A stretch of 17,696 nucleotides of DNA from JBFLVN01 sp040758475 (GTDB taxonomy: Bacteria; JAGRBM01): contig JBFLVN010000043.1 of the NCBI GenBank assembly GCA_040758475.1, positions 1 through 17,696 on the forward strand, given 5' to 3'. This document shows, piece after piece, positions 1-8,046 of the stretch (its first letter is position 1; each line of letters begins with the position of its first letter). A model generated the notes under the pieces. The model was not told the origin of the DNA. It was given only the letters and a program-made list of their open reading frames with translations, and did no database searches. The position numbers were made by a program, and so were the translations under genes.

Positions 1-31
1 GTCCGCCCCTCTTTGCGTTCGTGCCGAAGCG

Positions 32-916
32 TTACTGTTTGATCTTCACCGCGTCCTGTTTATCCAAGGCGCCAGACTTGATCTTGCACTTGGAAAGGTC
101 GTTGTCCTTTCCGAAGAACTGGGTGATCTGGCAGAGGCCCTTGATCGCCCCTTCTTCGCGGCCGAGGGAGACGCCCGTGTCCGGGTCGATCATTTCTTCC
201 CCGAGAGCGAAGGCCGCCAGTTCTTGGCCGACCTGAAGGCCGGTCTTCTCGCCGGCGTTGATGGTCGCGACGCCGGCGGAGGAAGCCACCACGCGGCCCG
301 TCCACTCACCCGAGGAGAGCTGGTTGATGAGGTTTCCGATGAACTGGGTGACGGCGGCCCGGAAGGCGCCCCCATCAATGGTTTCGTCGTATTTGTAGGT
401 GGGCCCAAATCCCAGGACATTTGTCGCCTTGATTTCGACGGCGCCAGTGCCGCTTTCGGCCTGGAGGACCTGGGCGGTTTCGGAATCGATGATGCGGACG
501 TCCACGGTGACAACGGAAGCGAGCTTACCGGCTGTGACGAAGGGGTAGGCGCTGGTCGCCTTCTGGTGGCCGAACATGCTCACCGTGCCGACGATGATTC
601 CCTGGAGGCCCAGGATTTTGCCGGCCTGGGCGGCGGTGGCCGGGTTGATGGCGCCGGACTGGCCGAGGGCTTGTTCCTTGAGGACCTGTTCGATCTCGGC
701 CCGTTCGATGACGATGAACTTGCCGCTCTTGACGAGTTCTGTCGTCAAGACGTCGATGGCCGCCTCGGCGACGCCGGGATGGCCGGTCTTGTCGACGAAG
801 GAGACGACGCCCACGCGCTTCTTGGGGCCCGAGCTCTGGAGGGCCGGAGCGGGCTCCCAGGTGAGAGCGGCCAGAAGGGCCGCCACGACGGTAAACACCA
901 CGGTTTTGCGAAACAT
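32..916 (-). CDS. CsgG/HfaB-family envelope protein with C-terminal FlgT-like domain
   Basis: 294 residues, probably exported to the periplasm or outer membrane. Residues 1-25 form a signal peptide: positive start (FRK), hydrophobic core, and an APA site before LQ. There is no lipobox cysteine, unlike E. coli CsgG, which is a lipoprotein. The CsgG-type fold follows: KKRVGVVSFVDKTG near residues 32-45, then ELVKSGKFIVIERAEIEQVL and LGLQGIIVGTVS. The last ~90 residues (GRVVASSAGVATINAGEKTG onward) resemble the FlgT C-terminal domain. I chose the ATG at 916 because the signal peptide starts there and AAGGGGGA lies about 10 nt upstream. The frame stays open to 1183, but that extension has no family similarity and runs into the exporter gene. 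CsgG relatives form secretion pores or stabilise envelope structures. The role here is unproven, and no curli subunit genes are visible. Confidence 0.85.
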   Translation of the reverse strand: MFRKTVVFTVVAALLAALTWEPAPALQSSGPKKRVGVVSFVDKTGHPGVAEAAIDVLTTELVKSGKFIVIERAEIEQVLKEQALGQSGAINPATAAQAGKILGLQGIIVGTVSMFGHQKATSAYPFVTAGKLASVVTVDVRIIDSETAQVLQAESGTGAVEIKATNVLGFGPTYKYDETIDGGAFRAAVTQFIGNLINQLSSGEWTGRVVASSAGVATINAGEKTGLQVGQELAAFALGEEMIDPDTGVSLGREEGAIKGLCQITQFFGKDNDLSKCKIKSGALDKQDAVKIKQ

Positions 917-961
917 ATTCGAGTTCCCCCTTGCTTGAAGTTTATCCCCGGACGAGCCGCT

Positions 962-991
962 CCTATAGCAAAGGGAGGGCGATGGGGGCAA
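962..991 (-). promoter_or_regulatory. Possible sigma70-type promoter for the CsgG-family gene
   Basis: In the 89-bp gap upstream of the CsgG-family gene, the minus strand reads TTGCCC (986-991), an 18-bp spacer, then TATAGG (962-967). The -10 box lies 45 bp before the ATG. The same TTGCCC hexamer occurs in the stronger promoter at 7893-7920. The match is modest, and read-through from the MMPL gene is also possible. Confidence 0.3.
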
Positions 992-1005
992 TGGTGGCCG
1001 GGGGC

Positions 1006-3471
1006 TTATGCTTCTCTCTTTTCGCCCTTTGAACCCCGCAGGGAAAGGACGGTAGGCGTGAACAAGATGGCGGTGCTCAGGGCGCAGATTTCGGCCAAAA
1101 GACCCAGCTTTCCGAAATTCACGATAGCCCGGCTCTGAGCGAGCAGCAGGACGGCGTAGCCGGTGGTCACAGTGAGGGAGCAAAGGATGACGGCCGCTCC
1201 GGTGGTTCGCAGGACATGGCCGACATTCTTGTCTTTCTCAAGCGAATAGCGATGGAAGATATGGATGGAATAATCGATGCTGATCCCGACCGCCATGGGA
1301 AGTACGAGAAAATTGAGGAACGTGAGCCGAACGCCGGTAACAAGCATGAGCAGGCCCAGCCAGGAGAACGCCACGATCATCGGAAGAAAGACCACAAGGC
1401 CCCTGAGGGGATTGCGGAATTCGAGTAGCAGGAAAAAATAAACACATACGAAGGCCGCGACCAGGATGGTGGGACCCGCCCTGTGGACGAGGCGGACGAT
1501 GTCGGCGAAGACGACCCCTTCTCCCGATCCGGTGACGATCTTGCCGTTCTGGAGCGGAACGTGCTGGACTTCATCGGCGAATTTGAGGCCATTTTCGACG
1601 ATCCACAGGAATTTCTCGTTGTTCGGAAATACGTAGACGATTTTCCCTACAGAGCCATCTAGTTCGACGAAATGCCGGCGGACGCTCTGGGGAATGTCCT
1701 CTTCCTGGATCGGCTTCAGGTCGAAACCTCCCTTGATGCGATCGATCTCCGCACGTTGGTCTTTGGAAAGGAACTTGACGGCCTGTCCTTCCAGGAGTTT
1801 CCGGATCTTGCCCATCCATTCGAGTTTTTCGCCCTGCCGCTCCGGGATGAAGGAATCGAGAGTGCGGACCGTATCGATGACGCTGGTAGGATCGGCATCC
1901 CGGCGGGCCAAGAGTACTTCGCGGATTTGATTGGCCTCTTCCCTGTTCTCAGCGAGGATCACATTGGGCGTAAGCGACAGATCGAAGACTTCATCCATCA
2001 GCTTGCGGTTCCAGAAGCCCGAACCTGACCGCAGGCTCCGTGCCGTACGGATATTGGAGTAGTCGTGCTCGTAGGGGTCGCTCCAGAAAACGAGGCTACC
2101 CACTATTCCCGAGGCGGTGAGGAATGCCCCCAGCAGGGCGAGGCGTTTGGGGTGCTTTGTTACGAGGTGTACGACCCAGCCCGTGAGGTTCTTGGCCCCC
2201 CGTTCTGAGATAGCCGAAGGGGACAAGGGTTTAATTCTCTCCCCCGCGGCTAGCAGGCAAGGAAGGAAAAAGTGTGTGGCCACCCAGGAGAGAACCATGC
2301 CGATGGCGCCGATCACGGCGAACTGGCGGTAAGCCCGCATGTCAGCGATGGCTAGAACTCCGAAGGCCGCCGCGGCCGTGAACGCCGAGGCGAAGGAAGC
2401 GCCAATGGTGGCCGCCGCGGCGCGGGCAAGGGCCTCTTGGCTCGAAAAATCCCGTTTTCGTTCTTCCAGATAACGGGCCAGGAAGACGATCACGTTGTTG
2501 GCGCTGTTGCCCAGGACGATGGAACCCATGAAGGCGGTCTGGGACGTCAGCACACCGATCAGCACGTAAGCGAGGCCGTATGTCCAAGCCAGGCTGCAAA
2601 AGAGGGCAAGCCCCACGAATGCGATCATCCGGACGCTTCGGTAATAAAAGAAAAGAATTGCGAGGATGAGGACTAGGGCCAGCATTCCCGTGAAGGCCGC
2701 GTCCCGCACCATGGCCGAATACTCCTCGTCGGCTTGGGCGTAGCTGCCCGTAAAATGGATCTTGAGCGAGGGATGGAATGAAGCCGGATCGAGAGAGGCG
2801 ATCACGGGACGGATGGTTTTCAGGAAGTCCCGCACGTGGACGATGGCGCTCGGGTCCCCGGTGGGTTTCACGACGATGGCCAGGAGCTTTCCATCGGCGC
2901 TCGTGAAGTAGCCGTCGTGGAACTGGTCGTAGCGGCCTTCTTCCCGGTGGTATTTCTTTTGGATGTCCGACATGTCGAATCCCGGGTCTTTTTTGCATTG
3001 ACCCGTGAGATCGAAGAAAAGAGCGTTTTTGCAGGTGATCTCGAATTCGATCTTCCGCTTCAGGCGGTCGTGGATTTGCTCGAGATCTTCCACTTCGGCG
3101 TAGAGGTATTTGTTCTTTTCGAAGAAATCCCGTTGGTCGTTGTTCCGGTATTCGACATAACGGATGAACTCCGGAGAAATTTCTTTCTGAATCTTTTCCA
3201 CGAGGGCATCGGCATAGCGTTGGGCGGCCGGAAGATCTTCGTTTTCGATGGCGACGATGAAATTGCCCGCGCCTCCGACCCGGTGGTTGAGTTCGTCCAA
3301 ATCAAGGACGCTCTGCAAGTTCTTGGGCAGAAGTTCGCTCAGGTTGGCGGTCATCCGGAGCCTGGAGGTTGCAAAGAGCGCAGCGGCCGTCACGAGAAAC
3401 CAGAGGGCGAGAAAAAGCGCCGCCCGGCGCTGGAGAAGGAGCGTCAGGCGGTAGGCCGGATGGTTTCCCAT
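1006..3471 (-). CDS. RND-superfamily MMPL-type exporter
   Basis: 821 residues with the two-fold RND layout. TM1 is near residues 16-34, followed by a large periplasmic loop (~36-258) and a TM bundle (~260-410). The second half repeats this: TM ~442-464, loop ~466-660, TM bundle ~665-810. The TM4-like segment carries GNSANNVIVFLARYLEE (321-337), and its partner in the second half is GISIDYSIHIFHRY (729-742). MMPL proteins are inner-membrane, proton-driven exporters of lipids or other hydrophobic molecules. The second half keeps the Asp-Tyr pair expected of a proton relay (D733, Y734), while the first half has Asn-Asn (N325, N326). The start lacks a clear Shine-Dalgarno site but sits just before TM1. 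It lies 61 bp after aroE and 89 bp before the CsgG-family gene. The cargo cannot be told from sequence. Confidence 0.9.
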   Translation of the reverse strand: MGNHPAYRLTLLLQRRAALFLALWFLVTAAALFATSRLRMTANLSELLPKNLQSVLDLDELNHRVGGAGNFIVAIENEDLPAAQRYADALVEKIQKEISPEFIRYVEYRNNDQRDFFEKNKYLYAEVEDLEQIHDRLKRKIEFEITCKNALFFDLTGQCKKDPGFDMSDIQKKYHREEGRYDQFHDGYFTSADGKLLAIVVKPTGDPSAIVHVRDFLKTIRPVIASLDPASFHPSLKIHFTGSYAQADEEYSAMVRDAAFTGMLALVLILAILFFYYRSVRMIAFVGLALFCSLAWTYGLAYVLIGVLTSQTAFMGSIVLGNSANNVIVFLARYLEERKRDFSSQEALARAAAATIGASFASAFTAAAAFGVLAIADMRAYRQFAVIGAIGMVLSWVATHFFLPCLLAAGERIKPLSPSAISERGAKNLTGWVVHLVTKHPKRLALLGAFLTASGIVGSLVFWSDPYEHDYSNIRTARSLRSGSGFWNRKLMDEVFDLSLTPNVILAENREEANQIREVLLARRDADPTSVIDTVRTLDSFIPERQGEKLEWMGKIRKLLEGQAVKFLSKDQRAEIDRIKGGFDLKPIQEEDIPQSVRRHFVELDGSVGKIVYVFPNNEKFLWIVENGLKFADEVQHVPLQNGKIVTGSGEGVVFADIVRLVHRAGPTILVAAFVCVYFFLLLEFRNPLRGLVVFLPMIVAFSWLGLLMLVTGVRLTFLNFLVLPMAVGISIDYSIHIFHRYSLEKDKNVGHVLRTTGAAVILCSLTVTTGYAVLLLAQSRAIVNFGKLGLLAEICALSTAILFTPTVLSLRGSKGEKREA

Positions 3472-3493
3472 GGAGGGGTCCGTTGGTGTTCAG

Positions 3494-3514
3494 GGGGCGC
3501 GGCGGCCGCGCCCC
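3494..3514. other. Perfect GC-only stem-loop between aroE and the MMPL gene
   Basis: GGGGCGCGG (3494-3502) and CCGCGCCCC (3506-3514) are exact reverse complements around a 3-nt loop. The hairpin fills a third of the 61-bp gap between the aroE stop and the MMPL start. No T-run follows on either strand, so it is not a classical intrinsic terminator. In the minus-strand transcript it could act as a pause site, an mRNA-stabilising 3' end, or a partial attenuator. Confidence 0.6.
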
Positions 3515-3532
3515 GGATGTTCCGGTCTGTCT

Positions 3533-4411
3533 CTAGCTGTTTGCGAGGGCGTGCTCGACGACCTGCCGCATGCGCTTTAGATCGGGTTTCTTCCCCGTCC
3601 AGATTTCGAAGGAGAGCGCTCCTTGGTGGACCAGCATGCCGACGCCGCCGAGCGTGGGAAGCCCCCGGCGTTTGGCTTCCGAAAGAAGCGGCGTGAGCTG
3701 GGGCTGGTAAACGATATCGGCCACGAGCGTTCCCTTGGGGATGACGCCCCAAGGAAGGGGGATGAGGCCCCGGCCTTCGAGTCCCACGGGCGTCGCCTGG
3801 ACGACGAGGGAGACGCCTTCAAAAGCGCGGGATAGCTCGCCCATGCGGAGCGAACTCGAACCGAGTTTCATTCCGTGGAGCTTGTGGGCGAGGTCGCTGG
3901 CGAGCTGCTTGCCCTTGGCCGGCGTCCGGTTGCAGATGACGATTTCCCGCACGCCCGCCTTCGTGAGCGCGCAGATGATCGCGCGGGCCGCGCCGCCGGA
4001 GCCCACGACGCAGGCTTTTTTGCCGCGGGGCTGGAATTTGGTTTCTTCCTTGAGGCTTTCAAGGAATCCACGGCCGTCCGTGTTGTGGCCGACGATCTTC
4101 CCGCCGTCGAGTTCGACCGTGTTGACGGCGCCGATGAGCCGGGCTTCATCGGTCAGTTTGGTGCAAAGGGGGACGAGGGCCTCCTTGAGAGGGACCGTCG
4201 CGTTGAAACCTTTGAGGGACGTGTGGGAAAGGCCCGTGATGGCGGCCGAAAGGTCCTTGGCCGCGACGCGCATCGGAACGTAACAGGCGTCGATACCCGC
4301 CGCCCGGAACGCTTCGTTCTGGAAAACGGGCGAGAGCGAATGCTCCACGGGATCGCCCAGGACGGCGTACACCGCCGTCTTCCCGCTAAGCTGTGGTTGA
4401 ACTTTCTTCAC
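3533..4411 (-). CDS. aroE: Shikimate dehydrogenase
   Basis: 292 residues, slightly longer than the usual ~270-285. It reduces 3-dehydroshikimate to shikimate with NADPH in the cytoplasmic pathway to aromatic amino acids. The N-terminal substrate domain has GDPVEHSLSP (19-28), the catalytic-lysine motif NATVPLK (70-76; usual form NVTxPxK), N97 and NTDGRG with D112. The Rossmann domain has VVGSGGAARA (135-144) and NRTPAKGK (161-168), where the basic residues fit NADPH. ADIVYQPQLTPLL and the GGVGMLVHQGALSFEIWTG end are also typical. The start is GTG, supported by GGGAGG (4419-4424) seven bases upstream. It overlaps the ribF stop by 4 bp (GTGA), so translation is probably coupled. All key residues are present. 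Confidence 0.96.
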   Translation of the reverse strand: MKKVQPQLSGKTAVYAVLGDPVEHSLSPVFQNEAFRAAGIDACYVPMRVAAKDLSAAITGLSHTSLKGFNATVPLKEALVPLCTKLTDEARLIGAVNTVELDGGKIVGHNTDGRGFLESLKEETKFQPRGKKACVVGSGGAARAIICALTKAGVREIVICNRTPAKGKQLASDLAHKLHGMKLGSSSLRMGELSRAFEGVSLVVQATPVGLEGRGLIPLPWGVIPKGTLVADIVYQPQLTPLLSEAKRRGLPTLGGVGMLVHQGALSFEIWTGKKPDLKRMRQVVEHALANS

Positions 4412-5370
4412 GCTGAGGCCTCCCGAGCCAGAATTTCTCTTGCCGCCGCCACGTCCCGCGCGATCTGGGCCTTCAAGGCGTCGGGCCCGGGAAAGCGCGT
4501 TTCGCCGCGGATGCGGCCTACGAAGGCGACCTCGATGGGAAGGCCATAGAGGTCGCCCGAGTAGTCAATGAGGTGTGTTTCCACGCGGAGGGGCGTCGCG
4601 CCCGCGTCGCGGTGGAACGTGGGATTCCGGCCCACGTTGGTGACGCTCGGATGGAGGCGTTCGCCCACCCGCGTGCGGGTCGCGTAGACGCCCTCGCAGG
4701 GGATCACTTCGGCGTCCGCCCGCAGGTTCGCCGTCGGGAATCCGAGGGCTTTCCCCCGGGCATCGCCGCGGACGACGGTGCCCGAGACCGCGTATTCCCA
4801 TCCCAGAAAGCGGTTGGCGTGCTCGATTTCGCCCGATTCGAGGTACTTGCGGATCTGAGTGGAACTGACGATGAGCCCGTCTTGGAGGATCGCTTCCGTT
4901 CGGGTGACGTCAAACCCGAAGCGCTGGCTCATTTCGACGAGGGTGTTGAAGTTTCCCTCCCGGTTGTGGGCGAAGTGGGAATCGTAGCCCACGAAGATGT
5001 GCCGGATGGCCAGTTTTCCGACGAGGTAGCGGGAGATGAATTCGGCGGGAGTTTGCTCGGAAAACTCCCGGGTAAATTCGCTCCAGACGACGATGTCGAT
5101 CCCGACGCTTCCGAGCAACTCGCATTTTTTCTCGAAGGAGGTGAGCAAATGGGTCGCGTGGGGGCCTTGGAGCACTTTCCGGGGATGTGGATCAAACGTA
5201 TAGGCAACCGATGAAACCCCCAGGGAGTGGGCTTTTTCGATGAGTGCCTGGCAGATGACGCGGTGTCCCATGTGGACGCCGTCGAAGCTGCCAATGGCCA
5301 CGGCCGTGCGTCCGAGCTGGCCGTCTTCCAATTCCGCTGTGTTGTAGATGCGGGCGCCCATAAAGGACAC
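4408..5370 (-). CDS. ribF: Bifunctional riboflavin kinase / FAD synthetase
   Basis: 320 residues from the GTG at 5370; an in-frame ATG at 5361 gives 317. Neither has a clear ribosome site, so the start is uncertain. The enzyme phosphorylates riboflavin to FMN and adenylates FMN to FAD in the cytoplasm. The N-terminal FAD synthetase module has GSFDGVHMGHR (27-37), YTFDPHPRKVL (57-67) and SSTQIRKYLESGEI (169-182). The C-terminal flavokinase module has GTVVRGDARGKALGFPTANL (197-216), GVYATRT, TNVGRNPTF (244-252) and the glutamate-containing VETHLIDYSGDLYG (263-276). The length matches the family and no motif is missing. It lies 11 bp after xseA and overlaps aroE by 4 bp, so it is probably in the same transcript. 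Confidence 0.96.
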   Translation of the reverse strand: MSFMGARIYNTAELEDGQLGRTAVAIGSFDGVHMGHRVICQALIEKAHSLGVSSVAYTFDPHPRKVLQGPHATHLLTSFEKKCELLGSVGIDIVVWSEFTREFSEQTPAEFISRYLVGKLAIRHIFVGYDSHFAHNREGNFNTLVEMSQRFGFDVTRTEAILQDGLIVSSTQIRKYLESGEIEHANRFLGWEYAVSGTVVRGDARGKALGFPTANLRADAEVIPCEGVYATRTRVGERLHPSVTNVGRNPTFHRDAGATPLRVETHLIDYSGDLYGLPIEVAFVGRIRGETRFPGPDALKAQIARDVAAAREILAREASA

Positions 5371-5381
5371 ACAGCATAGCG

Positions 5382-6719
5382 CTAATCAGAGGATTTCGTC
5401 ACTTGGGCCTGAAGTTTCCCCTTATATAAGACGATGTCCAGGGAGGTTCCGGCGGGCGCTTCCGAGGACTGCCGGACGGCCCGGCCGTCGGGCAGCCGGG
5501 CGACCGAATAACCCCGGCCCAGCACGGCCAGGGGGCTTAGGGCGTCCAGGGTGGCAGCCAGGGCGGAGGTCTTTTCCCGGAGATGGGTGAGGTGCCGGGG
5601 GCCGGCCGCCTTCAGGGCGTCCCCAAGCCCCTGGGTCTTAGCCTTGAGGGCCTGGACCTGGGGCAGGGGGCTCCGTGCGAGTTGGATCGCCCGGAGGGAT
5701 TCGAGGCGCGCCCGGTGGCGGCGCAGGGGTTCCGAGAGGGATGCGAGGAGCGCCCCTTCGGCTTCATCGAGCCGGCGGCGAAGTCCCGCCAAAGCAAGGC
5801 GCGGGTCCTTGATGACCTCGGCAAGGGCGTGAACCCGGAGCCTTCTTCGTTCCACTTCTCCGGCCGTAAGACGCGTGAGTCTTGCTTCCAGGCTTTCCAC
5901 CCGCGCCAGGAGTTCGGCCCGTACGGGGGCGACCATCTCGGCGGCGGCTGAGGGAGTCGGGGCCCGGACGTCGGCCACGAAGTCGGCGATCGTGAAATCC
6001 GTCTCGTGGCCCACGGCGCTCACGACCGGTACGGGACAAGCGGCGATGGCCCGCGCGAGGTGCTCTTCGTTGAACGCCCAGAGGTCTTCGATCGAGCCGC
6101 CCCCCCTGGCAAGGATGACCACGTCCACGTCGCGGCGTTTTCCAAATCCATCGAGCGCCGCCGCGATTTCCGCGGCCGCCCCTTCCCCTTGCACCCGCAC
6201 TGGATCAATGAGGAGTTTTATCCCCGGGTGGCGGCGGAGGAGGACGGAGCAGACGTCACGCACCACGGCGCCGGAGAGGGACGTAACGAGCCCTACCGTT
6301 TCCGGGAGGAAAGGAAGGGGCCGCTTCCTGGCCGGATCGAAAAGTCCTTCCTTGGCGAGTTTCTCCTTTAACTGCTCGAAGGCGATCTGGAGGGCGCCTG
6401 CGCCCTTGGGTTCCATGTGTTCGGCCAGGAGCTGGTACTGGCCCCGGGGTTCGTAGACGGTGAGCCGCCCCCGGACGAGCACTTCCATGCCGTCTTCTGG
6501 ACGAAACCGGAGGAAGCGGTTCTGGCCCCGGAACATGACGAGAGGGATTTGGGCCCCTTCGTCCTTGAGCGTCAGGTACCAGTGGCCGCTCGAAGGGGCG
6601 CGGAAATTGGAGATTTCTCCTACGACCCAGAGGAGGGGAAAGCTTTGCTCCAGGAGCCCCCGCACGCGGCGGGTGAGCTGGCTGACGGTGAAGACTTCCG
6701 TCGGTTCGTAGCGCTTCAT
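5382..6719 (-). CDS. xseA: Exodeoxyribonuclease VII large subunit
   Basis: 445 residues, normal family length. With XseB it forms exonuclease VII, which degrades single-stranded DNA to oligonucleotides. An OB-fold DNA-binding domain (residues ~8-105) contains LWVVGEISNFRAPSSGHWYL. The catalytic domain contains RPLPFLPETVGLVTSLSGAVVRD, ILARGGGSIEDLWAFNEE (203-220) and SAVGHETDFTIADFVADVRAPTPSAAAE. D155, R205, H238 and D241 fall at positions that, from memory, correspond to residues reported as important in the E. coli enzyme. The usual SPTGAAIRD is SLSGAVVRD here, a mild change. Residues ~265-400 form the charged coiled-coil region expected to bind XseB. It overlaps the upstream gene by 4 bp (ATGA). 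No xseB is visible in the window. Confidence 0.97.
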   Translation of the reverse strand: MKRYEPTEVFTVSQLTRRVRGLLEQSFPLLWVVGEISNFRAPSSGHWYLTLKDEGAQIPLVMFRGQNRFLRFRPEDGMEVLVRGRLTVYEPRGQYQLLAEHMEPKGAGALQIAFEQLKEKLAKEGLFDPARKRPLPFLPETVGLVTSLSGAVVRDVCSVLLRRHPGIKLLIDPVRVQGEGAAAEIAAALDGFGKRRDVDVVILARGGGSIEDLWAFNEEHLARAIAACPVPVVSAVGHETDFTIADFVADVRAPTPSAAAEMVAPVRAELLARVESLEARLTRLTAGEVERRRLRVHALAEVIKDPRLALAGLRRRLDEAEGALLASLSEPLRRHRARLESLRAIQLARSPLPQVQALKAKTQGLGDALKAAGPRHLTHLREKTSALAATLDALSPLAVLGRGYSVARLPDGRAVRQSSEAPAGTSLDIVLYKGKLQAQVTKSSD

Positions 6720-7822
6720 CGGCGGGCGGCCGTATCCTCGCGCTGCCCGGCCCGCAGGCGTTCGATGATGAGGTGGAAGGCGTGGGCCACTTTGTCCGAA
6801 AGAATCTGCAGGTCCGCCACGTTGCTCGGGGGGACGCCCTTGCCGCTTCCGTTGTCGCCATAGAGGAGGGCGATGGGATTATCCCCGTAGGCGATGGGGA
6901 CCACGATCACGGTCTTGGGCGCGATGTCTCCGCACGCCGAGAGGAAGCGTTTGTTGACCACCGTGTCCGCCATGGGGCCCAGGTACGGCCCGCGGGTTTG
7001 GGTCACGGTCTTGAAGACCGAAGGCGGCGAGAGAGGGACCATGATGCCGCGGACCGCCGCCGGATCGAGTTCTTCCCCGTAACCCGCCCAGCCGTAGACC
7101 GTATCCCGCTTTACGACGAGGAGGCACGCGCGTTTCAAATAGTTCTGGGCGTAGGAGAGAATTACTTGTGCCACATCGTCGCGGGTCTTGGCCGAATCGA
7201 GCATGTTTCCCAGTTCTGCCGGAGTAATGCGGACGGCTTTCCGGGGTTTTTCGTGGTGGGAACTCATCCGGCCGAAGTGGCCGATGGGCCCTCCCACGGG
7301 AGCGGCGGGGGCTTTGAATGGAACGGAAGCCTTGGCGGGTTCGGCGCCCTGCCGGTTCGCGAGCTGGCGGATCAGGTTGATGTAGCGCTGTTCGCGCTTG
7401 AGGCCGTAGTACTTCTCCAGCATGTAAGCGAGCCGGGCTTCCACGACCACATGGGGCACGACCTTGGTGCCGGTTTTCTTTTCGAGTTCCCGGATGGTGG
7501 CTTCGTCCCGGGGGTCGGCCATGGCGACGCTGAGTTTTCCCCCCTCCCGCCGGAAGGGAACGGCGCAGAGGTCTTCGGCCATGGTCGCGGGAACGGCGGC
7601 GATCACCTCGTCGGAGACGTGTTCGAGTTCCCGCACGTCGGGTGTTCCGACCTGGAGCTGCTTGGCGAGGAGGCCCGCCAGGGTGTCCTCGGAGACGTAC
7701 CCCAATTCGAGGAGGTTCGTCCCGATGCTCCCCCCGAAGAGCACCTGGCACTGAAGGGCTTCGTCGAAGTGTTTCTGTTCGATGGCGCCTGATTCTATGA
7801 GGAGTGTCCCGATCGAAGGCAC
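6716..7822 (-). CDS. MshEN-domain protein with C-terminal GAF-like domain
   Basis: 368 residues with a GTG start; a G-rich stretch (GGGGGGA) about 10 nt upstream could serve as ribosome site. Residues 1-150 match the MshEN (GspE/PilB N-terminal) fold. Two repeats, SIGTLLIESGAIEQKHFDEA (3-22) and SIGTNLLELGYVSEDTLAGL (32-51), are followed by a second subdomain with VPFRREGGKLSVAMADP. In type II secretion and type IV pilus ATPases this fold can bind c-di-GMP, but both repeats here have Ser where the usual motif has Arg-Leu-Gly. A linker (~155-190) leads to a C-terminal domain resembling GAF (LLVVKRDTVYGWAGYG, VIVVPIAYGDNPIALLYGDN). There is no Walker motif, so it is not an ATPase. It is the first gene of the xseA-ribF-aroE transcript and is probably a regulator or adaptor. 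The signal it senses is unknown. Confidence 0.85.
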   Translation of the reverse strand: MPSIGTLLIESGAIEQKHFDEALQCQVLFGGSIGTNLLELGYVSEDTLAGLLAKQLQVGTPDVRELEHVSDEVIAAVPATMAEDLCAVPFRREGGKLSVAMADPRDEATIRELEKKTGTKVVPHVVVEARLAYMLEKYYGLKREQRYINLIRQLANRQGAEPAKASVPFKAPAAPVGGPIGHFGRMSSHHEKPRKAVRITPAELGNMLDSAKTRDDVAQVILSYAQNYLKRACLLVVKRDTVYGWAGYGEELDPAAVRGIMVPLSPPSVFKTVTQTRGPYLGPMADTVVNKRFLSACGDIAPKTVIVVPIAYGDNPIALLYGDNGSGKGVPPSNVADLQILSDKVAHAFHLIIERLRAGQREDTAARR

Positions 7823-7892
7823 GCCCGAAATCCCCCCGGTTGGCGCGTCACTCGGCGGTGGCGGATTCCAACGCCTGGAAGCTGTGGGGTCG

Positions 7893-7920
7893 ATTATAGG
7901 GGCCCCGGAGCGCCGGGCAA
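7893..7920 (-). promoter_or_regulatory. Sigma70-type promoter for the MshEN-xseA-ribF-aroE operon
   Basis: On the minus strand, TTGCCC (7915-7920), a 16-bp spacer and a perfect TATAAT (7893-7898) point toward the MshEN gene, whose GTG lies 70 bp downstream. The spacer contains the palindrome GGGGCCCC (7899-7906). It is the best -10 match in the divergent gap. Confidence 0.55.
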
Positions 7921-7956
7921 GGCACGTTTCCGGATTAACGCCCTTTCACATTCCCG

Positions 7957-7984
7957 TTGATCTTGGGACGGCGCTGGCTATAAG
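7957..7984 (+). promoter_or_regulatory. Sigma70-type promoter for the GldA-like ABC operon
   Basis: TTGATC (7957-7962), a 16-bp spacer and TATAAG (7979-7984) face the ATPase gene. Transcription would begin near 7991 and give a leader of about 55 nt. This promoter and the minus-strand one are back to back with about 36 bp between their -35 boxes. Confidence 0.5.
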
Positions 7985-8046
7985 TAGGGCGCCCCGAAGG
8001 GGGTTTCTTCCAGACAAAGGGCTTTGGGAAAGATCGGACGGTCCGC

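Noticed and set aside
224..1138. 304-residue plus-strand open frame opposite the CsgG-family gene
   Set aside because: It lies antisense to a gene with a clear signal peptide and family motifs. Its composition (Gly/Asp/Leu-rich) is typical of the reverse frame in GC-rich DNA.
917..1183. Long N-terminal extension of the CsgG-family gene
   Set aside because: It overlaps the end of the MMPL gene by over 170 bp. It puts 89 non-homologous residues before a clear signal peptide that has its own ribosome site.
7992..8010. Attenuator hairpin (CCCC GAA GGGG then T-rich) in the leader of the ATPase gene
   Set aside because: A 4-bp stem is too short, and the T-rich part is interrupted by C.
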